Source of the DNA: Haloarcula marismortui ATCC 43049
GTDB lineage: Archaea; Halobacteriota; Halobacteria; Halobacteriales; Haloarculaceae
Length of the DNA: 64,000 nucleotides
Reading direction: 5' to 3'
NCBI RefSeq assembly: GCF_000011085.1
Contig: NC_006396.1
Coordinates: 1,426,001 to 1,490,000 of the forward strand
Below the pieces are notes generated by a model. It saw nothing but the letters and a program-made list of their open reading frames with translations, did not search any database and was not told the origin of the DNA. The translations under genes and the position numbers were made by a program. This document shows, one piece after another, positions 18,429 to 27,900 of this stretch (its first letter is position 1; the number at the start of each line of letters is the position of its first letter).

Positions 18429-19076
18429 ATGACGGACGAGACGGTCCACGAGTCACAGGAAACACGGAGTCGCAGAGGAATCGCATCGTACTTCCGGCGG
18501 TTGGCAAACAGGCTCAGCCGCGGTGAGCCAGCCCCAGCGGATGAGGAACAGACTGTAACGGTCACGCCGCCGGCCGAATCCGAGTTCGAGGTTGAGGTCG
18601 AGCGAGAGGACGGCACTGTCACCCTTGAAATCGATATGGAGTGGAACGAGGATGAGGGAGAGGTGGCGACCGATGTGGCTGCGAGCAAGGCCACGTTCGA
18701 GGTGTACGAGGACAGCGCCGAGCAGTACCGCTGGCGGCTCCGCCACGACAACGGGAACATCATCGCCGACAGCGGGGAGGGCTACGCCTCCAAGCAGAAG
18801 GCCGAGCAGGGTCTTGAGAGCGTCAAATCCAACGCGCCCGGGGCGTACGTCGTCGATGAGTCGAAAGACGACAGTGTTGTCGAAGAAGGGGGCAGCAAGG
18901 CGACATTCGAACTGTTCAAAGACAGCGAAGGGAAGGCGCGCTGGCGGCTCCGCCACGACAACGGAGAGATCATTGCCGACTGCGGGCAGGGCTACGCCTC
19001 CAAGCAGAAAGCGAAGCAGGGGCTCCAGAGCGTCAAGACGAACGCTCGCGGGGCACCGGTCGAAGAAGGCGAGTAA
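18429..19076 (+). CDS. tandem DUF1508 (YegP-like) domain protein
   Basis: This 215-residue protein has two near-identical DUF1508 units at about residues 92-140 and 157-205. Each starts with ATFE(V/L) and contains RWRLRHDNG, then ADSGEGYASKQKA or ADCGQGYASKQKA, then GL-SVK-NA. The first 85 residues are basic and then acidic and resemble nothing I know. DUF1508 proteins are small beta-rich proteins of unknown function, common as tandem repeats in haloarchaea. It is probably cytoplasmic, as no signal peptide or membrane helix was seen. It stands alone between the tRNA-Gly remnants and the next gene. Confidence 0.85.
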   Translation: MTDETVHESQETRSRRGIASYFRRLANRLSRGEPAPADEEQTVTVTPPAESEFEVEVEREDGTVTLEIDMEWNEDEGEVATDVAASKATFEVYEDSAEQYRWRLRHDNGNIIADSGEGYASKQKAEQGLESVKSNAPGAYVVDESKDDSVVEEGGSKATFELFKDSEGKARWRLRHDNGEIIADCGQGYASKQKAKQGLQSVKTNARGAPVEEGE

Positions 19077-19175
19077 GCGTTCCGAACAGCGGTAGTTTCG
19101 TTCCTCCAGTCAGACACCGATAGCGTTACGCGAGCATCATAGCGGTTAGGTTTCGAGCGCGCGTGAGAAACCAGT

Positions 19176-19508
19176 ATGACCTGCATAGGGTTTCTCTCGG
19201 TCGCACCGGTCATCGAAGGCAGCATGTCGTCGTACGTCGCTGACGCCGTCGCGGCGCTGGAGGCGTTCGATGTCGAGTACGAGACGACGCCGATGGGAAC
19301 GATCATCGAAGCGGAGGACAGCAAAGAACTGTTCGCGGCCACCCACGCCGCTCACGAGGCTGTCGGCGAGCAGGCCGACCGCGTGAGCACGTTCCTGAAA
19401 ATCGACGACAAGCGGACCGTTGACCAGCAGGCGCGAGACAAGGTCGACGCCGTCGAGGAGCATCTAGATCGGGCGGCCAGAAGCGACGCGGCCGAAGGCG
19501 GAGATTAA
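19176..19508 (+). CDS. MTH1187-family thiamine-binding-like protein (UPF0045)
   Basis: This 110-residue protein shows the ferredoxin-like UPF0045 fold: SVAPVIEGSMSSYVADAVAALEAFDVEYETTPMGTIIEA, in which the ETTPMGT loop is the family hallmark, followed by a second half ending FLKIDDKR. Bacterial members bind thiamine or hydroxymethylpyrimidine; whether this one does is inferred. The C-terminal 30 residues are an acidic extension. It ends 24 bases before mch. Confidence 0.85.
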   Translation: MTCIGFLSVAPVIEGSMSSYVADAVAALEAFDVEYETTPMGTIIEAEDSKELFAATHAAHEAVGEQADRVSTFLKIDDKRTVDQQARDKVDAVEEHLDRAARSDAAEGGD

Positions 19509-19532
19509 AGGGAAGGGTGCCAAAGACGGCGT

Positions 19533-20465
19533 ATGGATAGTCTCAACCGGATGGCCACGGAACTCGTTGACGAGGCCATCGACTTCGCCGACGAACTCAC
19601 GATAGACGTACACGCGCTGGAGGGCGACGCCGCGGTGCTGGACTTCGGCGTCGAGGTCCCCGGCGCTGTCGAGGCCGGCATGCTACTCGCGGAAATCCAG
19701 ACGGCCGGGCTGGCGACGGTCCAGTCCACGATGGCCACCGTCGGGGGCGCGCCGCTGAACCACGTCGAACTGTCGACAGACCACCCGGCGCTGGCCCTGC
19801 TGTGCTCACAAAAGGGCGGCTGGGAGCTGGCCGTCGATGACTTTCAGGCGCTCGGGAGCGGCCCCGCACGCGCGCTCGTCGCCGAGGAGGAAGCCTTCCA
19901 GCGTATCGGCTACCGCGAGGACGCCGACTTCGCCGTGCTGGCCGTAGAGACCGACGAACTGCCGGACGAGGACGTTGCGAGCCAAGTCGCTGAGCGCACA
20001 GGCGTCCCCGAGACGGGCGTGTTCCTGCCGTCGTTCGCGACTGCGAGTGTCACCGGGAGCGTCGTCGCCGCGGCCCGGGCCGCCGAGCTGGCTGTCTTCC
20101 GACTGGCCGAACTCGGCTTCGACCCGGTGTCGGTGCTGTCGGCCAGCGGCCGCGCGCCGGTCGCGCCGGTCGCCGATGACGAAGCAACTGCGATGGCTCG
20201 GACCACAGACGCACTCGCCTACGGCAGCGAGGTCCACCTCACCGTCGACGAGTCCTTCGACCGGTTCGACGAGGTCCCCTCCGTCGCGGCCCGAGAATAC
20301 GGCGAGCCGCTAGAGGGCGTCTTCGAGGACGTGGACTGGGACTTCGCGGAACTCCCCGTCGAACTGTTCGGTCCCGCTGCGGTCACCATCGACGTGGTCG
20401 GCGGCGACACGCACGTGGTGGGTGAGACGAGCGAGGACGTGCTGGCCGAGAGCTTCGGCCTGTAA
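19533..20465 (+). CDS. mch: methenyltetrahydromethanopterin cyclohydrolase
   Basis: Mch interconverts methenyl- and formyl-tetrahydromethanopterin, a C1 step best known from methanogens. The 310-residue length is normal. Family features seen are the N-terminal NRMATELVDEAIDFADEL, TVGGAPLNHVELSTDHPALALLCSQKGGW, GSGPARALVAEEEAFQRIGYREDADFAVLAVET, and the later FDPVSVLSASGRAPVAPVADD. Haloarchaea are not methanogens; their Mch is presumed to serve C1/folate-type metabolism, which is inference. The next gene starts three bases later, so they are probably cotranscribed. Confidence 0.93.
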   Translation: MDSLNRMATELVDEAIDFADELTIDVHALEGDAAVLDFGVEVPGAVEAGMLLAEIQTAGLATVQSTMATVGGAPLNHVELSTDHPALALLCSQKGGWELAVDDFQALGSGPARALVAEEEAFQRIGYREDADFAVLAVETDELPDEDVASQVAERTGVPETGVFLPSFATASVTGSVVAAARAAELAVFRLAELGFDPVSVLSASGRAPVAPVADDEATAMARTTDALAYGSEVHLTVDESFDRFDEVPSVAAREYGEPLEGVFEDVDWDFAELPVELFGPAAVTIDVVGGDTHVVGETSEDVLAESFGL

Positions 20466-20468
20466 GAG

Positions 20469-20966
20469 ATGCGCTACAAGGTCGCGCCGCCGGCCCGCTC
20501 GCGCCCGTTTCTGGAGACCGCAAGAGAGGCGCTTCCGCTTGTCCCTGACAGCGAGGCGGACTGTTGTCGCGCGATACAGACGGCGACTGACGTGTCCGAC
20601 CGCGAAACGGCCCAGAAGTACCTCGTGCTCTTGCAGGCGCTGGGACTGGTCGCCGAGAGCGAGCGGGGTTACTACCGGACGAGGACGGACCTCGACCGGG
20701 CGGACCTAGCGACGGCCTTCGAGGAATCGGTCTTCGGCGTCGATGTGCTCCTCGCTGCTCTCGATTCGGAGTCGGTAGACGGTGACACTGCGTTCGATGC
20801 GCTCCGGGCTGAGATTCCCCGCTGGGAACGCGAACGCCACACCGACTGGGAATCGGTCTGGCAGGAGCGCACGGCGAACCTGCTGGAATGGGCCGTAGTG
20901 TTCGGACTCGCTCAAAAAACGGATGACGGCTACAGACAGCCAACCGAAAACAACGAAAATGAGTGA
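20469..20966 (+). CDS. conserved haloarchaeal protein, winged-helix-like, downstream of mch
   Basis: I do not recognise a named family for this 165-residue protein. Residues about 20-75 look like a winged-helix DNA-binding fold (SEADCCRAIQTATDVSDRETAQKYLVLLQALGLVAESERGYYRT): a helix-turn-helix followed by a wing ending in YYRT. The rest is helical and Trp-rich (WERERHTDWESVWQERTANLLEWAVVFGLAQ). It begins three bases after mch, which suggests one transcript. Confidence 0.7.
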   Translation: MRYKVAPPARSRPFLETAREALPLVPDSEADCCRAIQTATDVSDRETAQKYLVLLQALGLVAESERGYYRTRTDLDRADLATAFEESVFGVDVLLAALDSESVDGDTAFDALRAEIPRWERERHTDWESVWQERTANLLEWAVVFGLAQKTDDGYRQPTENNENE

Positions 20967-20978
20967 AATGACGGGCCG

Positions 20979-22610
20979 CTACTCCGCCGGGTCGGTGTCG
21001 GTGACGGTCCCGACGCCCTTCGAACTCCCCTCGCGGAAAACGAACTTCTGGCCCTCTTCAACGAGATAGGAGCGGAATTTGAATCGGACACGGGTCTTGC
21101 CGGCGTCGCCCGGGAGCAACTGCCCGCCTTCCGGATAGAACGCCGCGGCCTCGCTGACTGTTTCGAGGTGGACCACGGGCTCATAGCCGTCGCCGATGCG
21201 GGTTGGGTGGTTCAACACCATTACCTCAGCCTCAAACTCCTGTACCGGCGACGGGTCGGCATCGCTCGGTAGCAGGACCATCCCGCGCTCGATATCCGCC
21301 TCGCGGACGCCCTTCAGCGCGATGCCGACGATACGGCCGGCCTTGGCTTCGTCAACCCGGTGGTAGTGCATCTCGATGGACCGCACTTCGACCTCCTGAA
21401 AACTCCCGTCTTGCATCGGTCCAAGTAACAGTTCGTCGCCAGCCTCGACCTCGCCGGATTTGATGGTGCCGGAGGCGACCGCGCCGACCCCCTGAACGTT
21501 GTACGTCCGGTCGACGTACATCCGGAAATCGCCCACCTCGCCGGCAGTCTTTGGTAGCGCCTCGAACATCTCGTCGAGGGCGTCCAGCCCCGCCTTGGTG
21601 ACGGCGCTGGTGGTGACGACGGGAACGACAGTCTCAGATATTTCGTCGATAGCCGTGTCGACGCCGTGGCGCTCTACCCGGAGCGGCGTCTTGTCGACCT
21701 CTCGCAGTGCTTGCTCGACTGAGCGTTCGACTTCGGCGACCCGTTCACCGTCGACGAGGTCGGTTTTGGTGAGCGCGACAATCGTCGGGAGGTCCGTCGC
21801 CAGCAGGATGCCGAGATGCTCGCGCGTCGTCTCTGTCACCCCGTCGTCGGCCGCGACGGTCAGGAGGCCGTAGTCGAGTTTCTGGCCGACGAGGCCGCGG
21901 ATGGTCGTCCGGAGCCACGGCTCGTGGCCGACGGTGTCGACGAAGGAGACGAGCCTGTCGGATTCTTCGACGACCCGCGCGCGGTCGTCCTTCCGGTGCG
22001 GGTTGTCCATGCGAATTGGCTCGCCGTCCGCGTCGAAGCCGTAGACGCCGTATGAGAGGTCCGCCGAGAGGCCCCGTTCGACCTCGTGTGGCTGCACGTC
22101 AAGGAAGCCGCGTGTCCCACCTTCGCCGTCGTCGGCGTCACCGGTGACTAGCGACCCCACGAGCGTGGATTTGCCGTGGTCGACGTGCCCGGCAGTTCCC
22201 ACCACAATGTGGTCATCGTCTGCAAGGACCGACCCCTCGGAGACTGTCGCGACACCCACGATACCGTCTGTGTCCGTCGATCCGTTCTCTGAAACGCCGT
22301 CAACGCCCCACGTTTTGACCTCCTCGATGTGCGCGCCGGCTTCCTCTGCCAGCAGGCTAAGCACGTCCATCGACTCGGAGAACTCTGCCGGCGAGATGCC
22401 GGCGAGACCGCCGTCGTCGGTGACGCCGACGACGTACGTCGCCTCCCCATCTCCGGAGAGAACACGGTGGCGGAGTTGCGCCGCGAGGGATTCGAGTCGC
22501 CCCTCGGACAGGTGGAGATCTTCGGTGAGCCGTTCTTTGAACTCGACGCTGCCGCCCTCCCGTTCACCGCGGTCAAGCGCGCGCCGGAGGACAGCCCGGT
22601 CGGGGCTCAT
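20979..22610 (-). CDS. GTPBP1-family translational GTPase (EF-Tu-like)
   Basis: This 543-residue GTPase has all G motifs: GHVDHGKST (G1), FVDTVGHEPW (G3), TKTD (G4), with EF-Tu-like domains 2 and 3 after about residue 370 (RTYNVQGVGAVASGTIKSGEVEAGDELLLGP and ending KFRSYLVEEGQKFVFREGSSKGVGTVTD). An N-terminal region of about 130 residues precedes the G domain, as in GTPBP1/GTPBP2. Eukaryotic relatives take part in mRNA decay and ribosome rescue; the archaeal role is not established. It converges with the mch operon, 12 bases apart. Confidence 0.88.
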   Translation of the reverse strand: MSPDRAVLRRALDRGEREGGSVEFKERLTEDLHLSEGRLESLAAQLRHRVLSGDGEATYVVGVTDDGGLAGISPAEFSESMDVLSLLAEEAGAHIEEVKTWGVDGVSENGSTDTDGIVGVATVSEGSVLADDDHIVVGTAGHVDHGKSTLVGSLVTGDADDGEGGTRGFLDVQPHEVERGLSADLSYGVYGFDADGEPIRMDNPHRKDDRARVVEESDRLVSFVDTVGHEPWLRTTIRGLVGQKLDYGLLTVAADDGVTETTREHLGILLATDLPTIVALTKTDLVDGERVAEVERSVEQALREVDKTPLRVERHGVDTAIDEISETVVPVVTTSAVTKAGLDALDEMFEALPKTAGEVGDFRMYVDRTYNVQGVGAVASGTIKSGEVEAGDELLLGPMQDGSFQEVEVRSIEMHYHRVDEAKAGRIVGIALKGVREADIERGMVLLPSDADPSPVQEFEAEVMVLNHPTRIGDGYEPVVHLETVSEAAAFYPEGGQLLPGDAGKTRVRFKFRSYLVEEGQKFVFREGSSKGVGTVTDTDPAE

Positions 22611-23069
22611 ATCCCCTCGTTACCGTGGGGCAGACATAAGCCTTCCCCGGATTTAGGCCTCCAGAGCCCTCCTGAATCCAGTGAATGAGTCTCTCTCTCA
22701 CAATAACAGCCGGACGGATATTTATACGCGAGGGCGCAGCCAGACCGGCTCATGGACTGAACCACTATACGGGGTTTGCGGTCGTGTGGCGCCGCCCCGT
22801 AGATAGCCGACTGCTGTCGATGGCGTCACCTGTCCGCCAATTTGGCTAACCACTGGTCAGCGTGACATCTGGCTGCTCACGAAAGCCACTCGTGCAGTGT
22901 GTGGTCTGCATACGCGATACCGAGGGGCAGTACAGACGGGCCGGTCAAAAAGAGAGACACCGTCACGACATACTGCGTAGAGTGGTCGTTGACTTACGCA
23001 GCGAAGCCAACCCGGTACGTGGCATCAGCAGACCGGCGACCGCGTACCGTGCTTTTCGAAACCAGTGCC
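22611..23069. other. 459-base intergenic region with a TATA-like box and a possible structured RNA
   Basis: No convincing coding frame. A box ATATTTATA at 22718-22726 can be read on the forward strand (start expected near 22750) and, as TATAAATAT, on the reverse strand toward the GTPase gene. Downstream on the forward strand ACGGGG (22769-22774) pairs with CCCCGT (22795-22800). A small RNA is possible but not shown. Confidence 0.35.
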
Positions 23070-23753
23070 TCAGTCTCGATACGGCGCGACCGCTTCGAGG
23101 AAGCCATCGCCATAGCTCGCATCAGTCACCCGGTCGGCCCGTTCGAGCGCCGTTTCATCGGCATTGGCGACGGCTACGGCTTCACCGGCCAAGTCGAACA
23201 TCTGTGCGTCGTTCACCGAGTCGCCGACCGCCAGGAACTCTGCCGGGTCCAGATCCAACTCCGAACACACCGCTTCGAGCCCAGTCCCCTTGTCGACGAC
23301 AGGGTCTGTGACGTGGTAGGCGAAGCCGGTATCGAGGACGACGAGCCCGCGTGCCGCGGCCAGTTCTTCCAGCGGTTCGAGCGGCTGGTCGAGCGAGACA
23401 ACGAGTTCCGTCTCGCGCCAACGGTTTGCAAGGTCTATCTGTCCGAAGCCGAGGTCGTGACCTAGGTCGCGATAGGATTCGCCGACCGCCAGCGCCGCCT
23501 CATGGTCGCCTTCCAATCTGAGTTCATCGGTGGCTTCGACGAACACGACGCCGCCGTTCTCGGCAACGACTGTCCGATCGAGGCCGAGAAACTCACAGAG
23601 CGCAATCGGGAACGGCATCGCTTTCCCAGTCGCGATGACGACACGTGCGGGCCACTCGCGGAGGACCGGTATGACATGAGGGTCAAGCGCGCGACTCTCG
23701 TCGGTCAGTGTCCCATCGATATCCACGATAAGGGGAGGTGTGTCGCTGTCCAT
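23070..23753 (-). CDS. pgp: archaeal-type phosphoglycolate phosphatase (HAD superfamily, Cof type)
   Basis: This 227-residue HAD hydrolase dephosphorylates 2-phosphoglycolate in characterised relatives. Motif I is VDIDGTLTD (nucleophile Asp, acid/base Asp), motif II VIATGK, motif III the Lys of VVDKGTGLEAV, and motif IV GDSVNDAQMFDLA. A C2-type cap domain lies between motifs II and III (about residues 80-155). Length and motifs match the archaeal PGP group; a sugar-phosphate substrate cannot be excluded. Confidence 0.88.
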   Translation of the reverse strand: MDSDTPPLIVDIDGTLTDESRALDPHVIPVLREWPARVVIATGKAMPFPIALCEFLGLDRTVVAENGGVVFVEATDELRLEGDHEAALAVGESYRDLGHDLGFGQIDLANRWRETELVVSLDQPLEPLEELAAARGLVVLDTGFAYHVTDPVVDKGTGLEAVCSELDLDPAEFLAVGDSVNDAQMFDLAGEAVAVANADETALERADRVTDASYGDGFLEAVAPYRD

Positions 23754-23790
23754 ACGTTCGGGTTCGGAGCGTCGGATATGTGGGTTGCGG

Positions 23791-24360
23791 TCAGTCGTCA
23801 GTTAGCGTCTCGTAGGCCGCCTGCACCTGCTTGAATTCCCTCTCGCTCCCGCTGTCGGTGTCGGGATGGACCTCTTTGACTTTCTCGCGGTAGGCTCGTT
23901 TGATAGTACTCTGGTCGGCGTCCGGGTCGAGGCCTAACCGCTTGTAGGCCTCCGCCGGACTCGGTCCCGACGACTGGACGCGCTGTCGGCGCTGCCGGCC
24001 ACCCGCTTGCTGGCGGCGCTGCCGTTGCCGCCCCTGCCCACGGCGTTGGCCGCCCTGGGTCGCTTGCGAACGGCGCGCCCGGCGGCCGTCCCGCGGTGGT
24101 TCCCATTCCTCCCGCGGGCCAGCCCCGAACCCCCCACGGCGGGCGTTCCCCGTGTTCTGTGCCGCCTGTCGCTCAACCCGCTCGTAGAGGCTCGCAGCCA
24201 TCTTCCCGCTGAGGTGGTAGTACATGAAATACGTCGACACCCCGAACATGAGCGCCAGGAAGAGCACCGCAGGATTGATCACGAGACCCACCGCCGTCAG
24301 GACGACTGTCAGGCCTCCGAACACCACCGCGATTCCCTTGGTGAGCCCATCGTACTGCAC
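23791..24360 (-). CDS. J-domain (DnaJ-like) membrane protein
   Basis: This 189-residue protein has two hydrophobic helices near the N-terminus (IAVVFGGLTVVLTAVGLVI and AVLFLALMFGVSTYFMYY), a central disordered stretch rich in Arg, Gln and Gly, and a C-terminal J domain (AYKRLGLDPDADQSTIKRAYREKVKEVHPDTD) with the HPD motif needed to stimulate Hsp70 ATPase. It may recruit DnaK to the membrane. I chose the GTG at 24358-24360, just before the first helix; the open frame runs to 24534 but the added part looks unlike protein. Confidence 0.8.
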   Translation of the reverse strand: MQYDGLTKGIAVVFGGLTVVLTAVGLVINPAVLFLALMFGVSTYFMYYHLSGKMAASLYERVERQAAQNTGNARRGGFGAGPREEWEPPRDGRRARRSQATQGGQRRGQGRQRQRRQQAGGRQRRQRVQSSGPSPAEAYKRLGLDPDADQSTIKRAYREKVKEVHPDTDSGSEREFKQVQAAYETLTDD

Positions 24361-24933
24361 GCACGTTCCTTCGGTCCACAGACCTGTAAGCGTCCCGCCT
24401 CTCGCCGTCCATCCAGTCCGTTTTCGAACTAGATAGCGGGCACATTCCCGGATGATACAGGACCGGAACAGAACGGAACCACACGATATCGACACCAACG
24501 GACTGACAGACCTGTTTTGCCAAAACCGCACCACGGCAGCGTGTCTGACACAGCCTCAGTACCTCCCTACGAACTGTTAGTAAGTGTTTATCACCACGCG
24601 CAAACCCCCACGAGTTTCTACTGGATATCTCGCTCACGTCTGGTGATTCACGGGGTCGGGTTTTCACTTTCACCTCGGTCTAGACAGTATTAAGGAGAAC
24701 CGACGGCATCTATTCCGTTGTACGCGGCTATCGTTTCACGCGTCACCAGCACAGTTCGTCGAGCACCGTAGCCACGACTCCGGAGATTGCTACGGCCGCC
24801 GCCGAATCGCAGACAAGAAGGATTAAACGCTATCGATGACTACGTATTCGCCGCCAGAAATGACAGGATCACGGGTAGCTACGACGAGGGGTATCGACCG
24901 ACAGACGGCCGCTGTCGGGAGGAGGAGCGGGCG
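24361..24933. other. 573-base region upstream of nrdJ with a strong hairpin
   Basis: No credible gene. On the forward strand CCGTAGC (24766-24772) pairs with GCTACGG (24789-24795), and the loop holds the palindrome CTCCGGAG. Possible TATA boxes for nrdJ are AGTATTAAG (about 24686) and GGATTAAAC (about 24820). The first would place the hairpin in a leader of about 200 bases. Confidence 0.4.
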
Positions 24934-27900
24934 ATGAGTAACAGCGACCTTTCCGCTGACGAGATTACGCTCCCGATCAAACGTACCGACGGTGACACTA
25001 TCGAAGAGCGACTCACAGGCAATGCCTACCACAACATCCTCCCGGCTCGCTACCTCCGGAAGGATGCCAACGGGGACCTCATCGAGGGACCCGAAGACCT
25101 CTTTGACCGTGTCGCAAAGAACATCGCGCTCGCTGAAGCTGTGTTCGAGGCCAACAAGCAGGACGTCGACGTACACGTCTCGCCGGACCAGCTGAAGCCC
25201 GACCACCCGCGCCGCGACGAACTCGCCGACGAGGTGTTCGGCAAAGGAACGTCCGTCGACGACGACGTCGAGACCGAACTCTCTGTCTACAACGTCAACA
25301 AGTTTGCCTACGAGACGGTCGTGCCGGAACTGCCCGAAGGTGTCCGCGACCACGTCAAATCGACCGCCGACGCCTTCCAAGAGCAGATGGAGCAGCTCTC
25401 CTTCATGCCGAACTCGCCGACGCTGATGAACGCCGGCGACGAACTCCAGCAGCTGTCTGCTTGTTTCGTCGACTCACCGGGTGACGACATCGACGACATC
25501 CACCAGACCGCCAAGGAGGCCGCGCAGGTCTTCCAGTCCGGCGGTGGCATGGGCTATGCGTTCTGGAAGCTTCGCCCGTACGGCGACCCCGTCGGCTCGA
25601 CCGGCGGCATCGCCTCCGGTCCCATCACGTTCATGCGGACCTACGACCAGATGTGCGAGACCATCGCGCAGGGCGGCGCCCGCCGTGGCGCACAGATGGG
25701 TGTCATGCGCGTCTCCCACCCGGATGTCATCCAGTTCATCCACGCCAAGAACAAGGACGTCTCACTCGCCGAGACGCTGCGCCTGAACGACCCGGACGAC
25801 TTCACGCACAACTCCTTCGCAGAGGCGCTGGAGGAAGCACGGGAACTCATCGACGACGACGGACAGGTGCCAAAGCACCTCCGCAACGCCGTCGAGGGTC
25901 ACCTGTCGAATTTCAACATCTCCGTCGGCGTCACCGACGACTTCATGGAGGCGTTGAAGGCCGGCGAGGAATTCACCTTCACGAACCCGCGAACGGGCGA
26001 CGCCCATATTGTCACTGAGGAGACGAAAGAGCTGTACGATATGTTCGGCCTCGGCGAGCACGTCGAGGTCGGCGAGGAACTCTCGATCCCGGCCGAGGAA
26101 CTCTGGGATGATATCGTTGAGGGCGCGCACGAGAACGGCGAACCCGGCGTTATCTACCTCGAACGGGTGAACAAGCAGCACTCCTTCGACGTGGAGGAGC
26201 ACCCCGACCACGAGATCCTCGCCACGAATCCGTGTGGCGAACAGCCACTCGAAGAGTACGAGGCCTGCAACCTTGGCCACATCAACCTCTCGACGCTGGC
26301 CGCCACGGACGCGCCGGACTGGCGCGTCTGGTCGGAGGCCCACGCGGACGAGTACGACTCGATTGACGCGGCTATCGACGCGTTCCTCGAAGAAGCGATC
26401 GACTGGGACGAGTTCGACCGACGCATCGAACTCGGGACCCGCTTCCTCGAAAACGTTGTCACGATGTCGGACTTCCCGGTCGAGAAGATCGAGCAGAAGG
26501 TCCGGGAGATGCGCAAAATCGGCCTCGGTATCATGGGGCTGGCCCAGCTGTACATCCAGCTCGGCGTCGCCTACGGGACCGAGGAGGCCAACGAGATCGC
26601 CCGCCAGACGATGCGCCACATCAACCACGGGTCCAAGGCCGCGAGCCACGAACTCGCCGAGGAACGGGGCGTCTTCACTGAGTGGGAGAACTCCAAGTAC
26701 GCGAACCCGACAGACTACTCCGACTGGTTCGAGAAGCAGACCGGCGAGGACGCGGCGGACTGGGAAGACGGCTACCCGATCCGCAACCACAACACGACGA
26801 CCATCGCCCCGACCGGGACGACCTCGATGATTGGCAACACCACCGGCGGGTGTGAGCCCATCTACAACGTCGCCTACTACAAGAACGTCTCCGACGACGT
26901 GCAGGGCGACGAGATGCTCGTTGAGTTCGACGACTACTTCCTCCGCGCACTGGAGGACAACGACATCGACGTCGAGGCCGTCAAGCAGGAGGCTCAGGAG
27001 CAGATGGCCAACAACGAGTTCGACGGCGTCGACGGGCTGACGACCGTGCCCGACGCCATCGGCGAGCTGTTCGTCACCACCGGCGACCTCTCGGCGAAGC
27101 AGCACGCGGGTATTCAGGTAGCCTGTCAGGAGGGCGTCGACTCCGCCATCTCGAAGACGGTCAACGCCCCGAACGACTCCACGACAGAGGACGCCGCCGA
27201 AGTGTTCGAGTACATCTACGACCACGGCGGCAAGGGCGTCACCTACTACCGCGACGGTACCCGCAGCAAGCAGGTGCTGACCACGCGCGCCCAGAACACG
27301 GAGTTCTCGGACATGGACGCCGACGAGATCGTCGCACAGATCGAAGAGGTCTTCGGCGGCATCGAGGGCTTCCTCGAGGACGAGGCCGTTCAGGCCGCCA
27401 TCGACGACTCCATCCAGCAGGTGCTGGGTGTCGCCGACGGGGACGCCGAGTACGCTGAGAAGCAGACCCGGCCGGACGTGCTCCACGGCGTGACACAGCG
27501 CATCGACACCGGCTACGGGAAGCTCTACGTCAACATCAACGAGGACCCCGAAGCCGACCGGCCGTTCGAGCTGTTCGCCAACATCGGCAACTCCGGTGGC
27601 TTCACCGCCTCCTTCACCGAGGCGCTGGCCAAGACCATCTCGACGGCACTTCGCTCGGGCGTCGACCCCGAAGAGATCGCCGACGAACTGCAGGGTATCC
27701 GGTCGCCGAAGGTCGCCTGGGACAAGGGCGAGCAGATCCAGTCCATCCCGGACGCCATCGGCACGGCCCTGCGTCGCTACCTCGACGGCGACGTCGACAA
27801 GGCCTACCCCGACCAGACCACACTAGAGGAAACCGCCGAAAAAGCTGAAGGCGAGACCGCCACCCAGACCCAGACCGACGGCGGCGCGGCCGCCGCAGCT

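Noticed and set aside
22899..23465. 188-residue forward frame in and beyond the intergenic region
   Set aside because: Its second half is the antisense of the phosphoglycolate phosphatase and the first half has non-protein-like composition.
24361..24933. Cobalamin riboswitch upstream of nrdJ
   Set aside because: None of the conserved B12-box features was found; only a single hairpin is visible.
25762..27486. 574-residue reverse frame inside nrdJ
   Set aside because: A codon-aligned antisense shadow of a well-identified gene, rich in Val, Leu and Asp as such shadows are.
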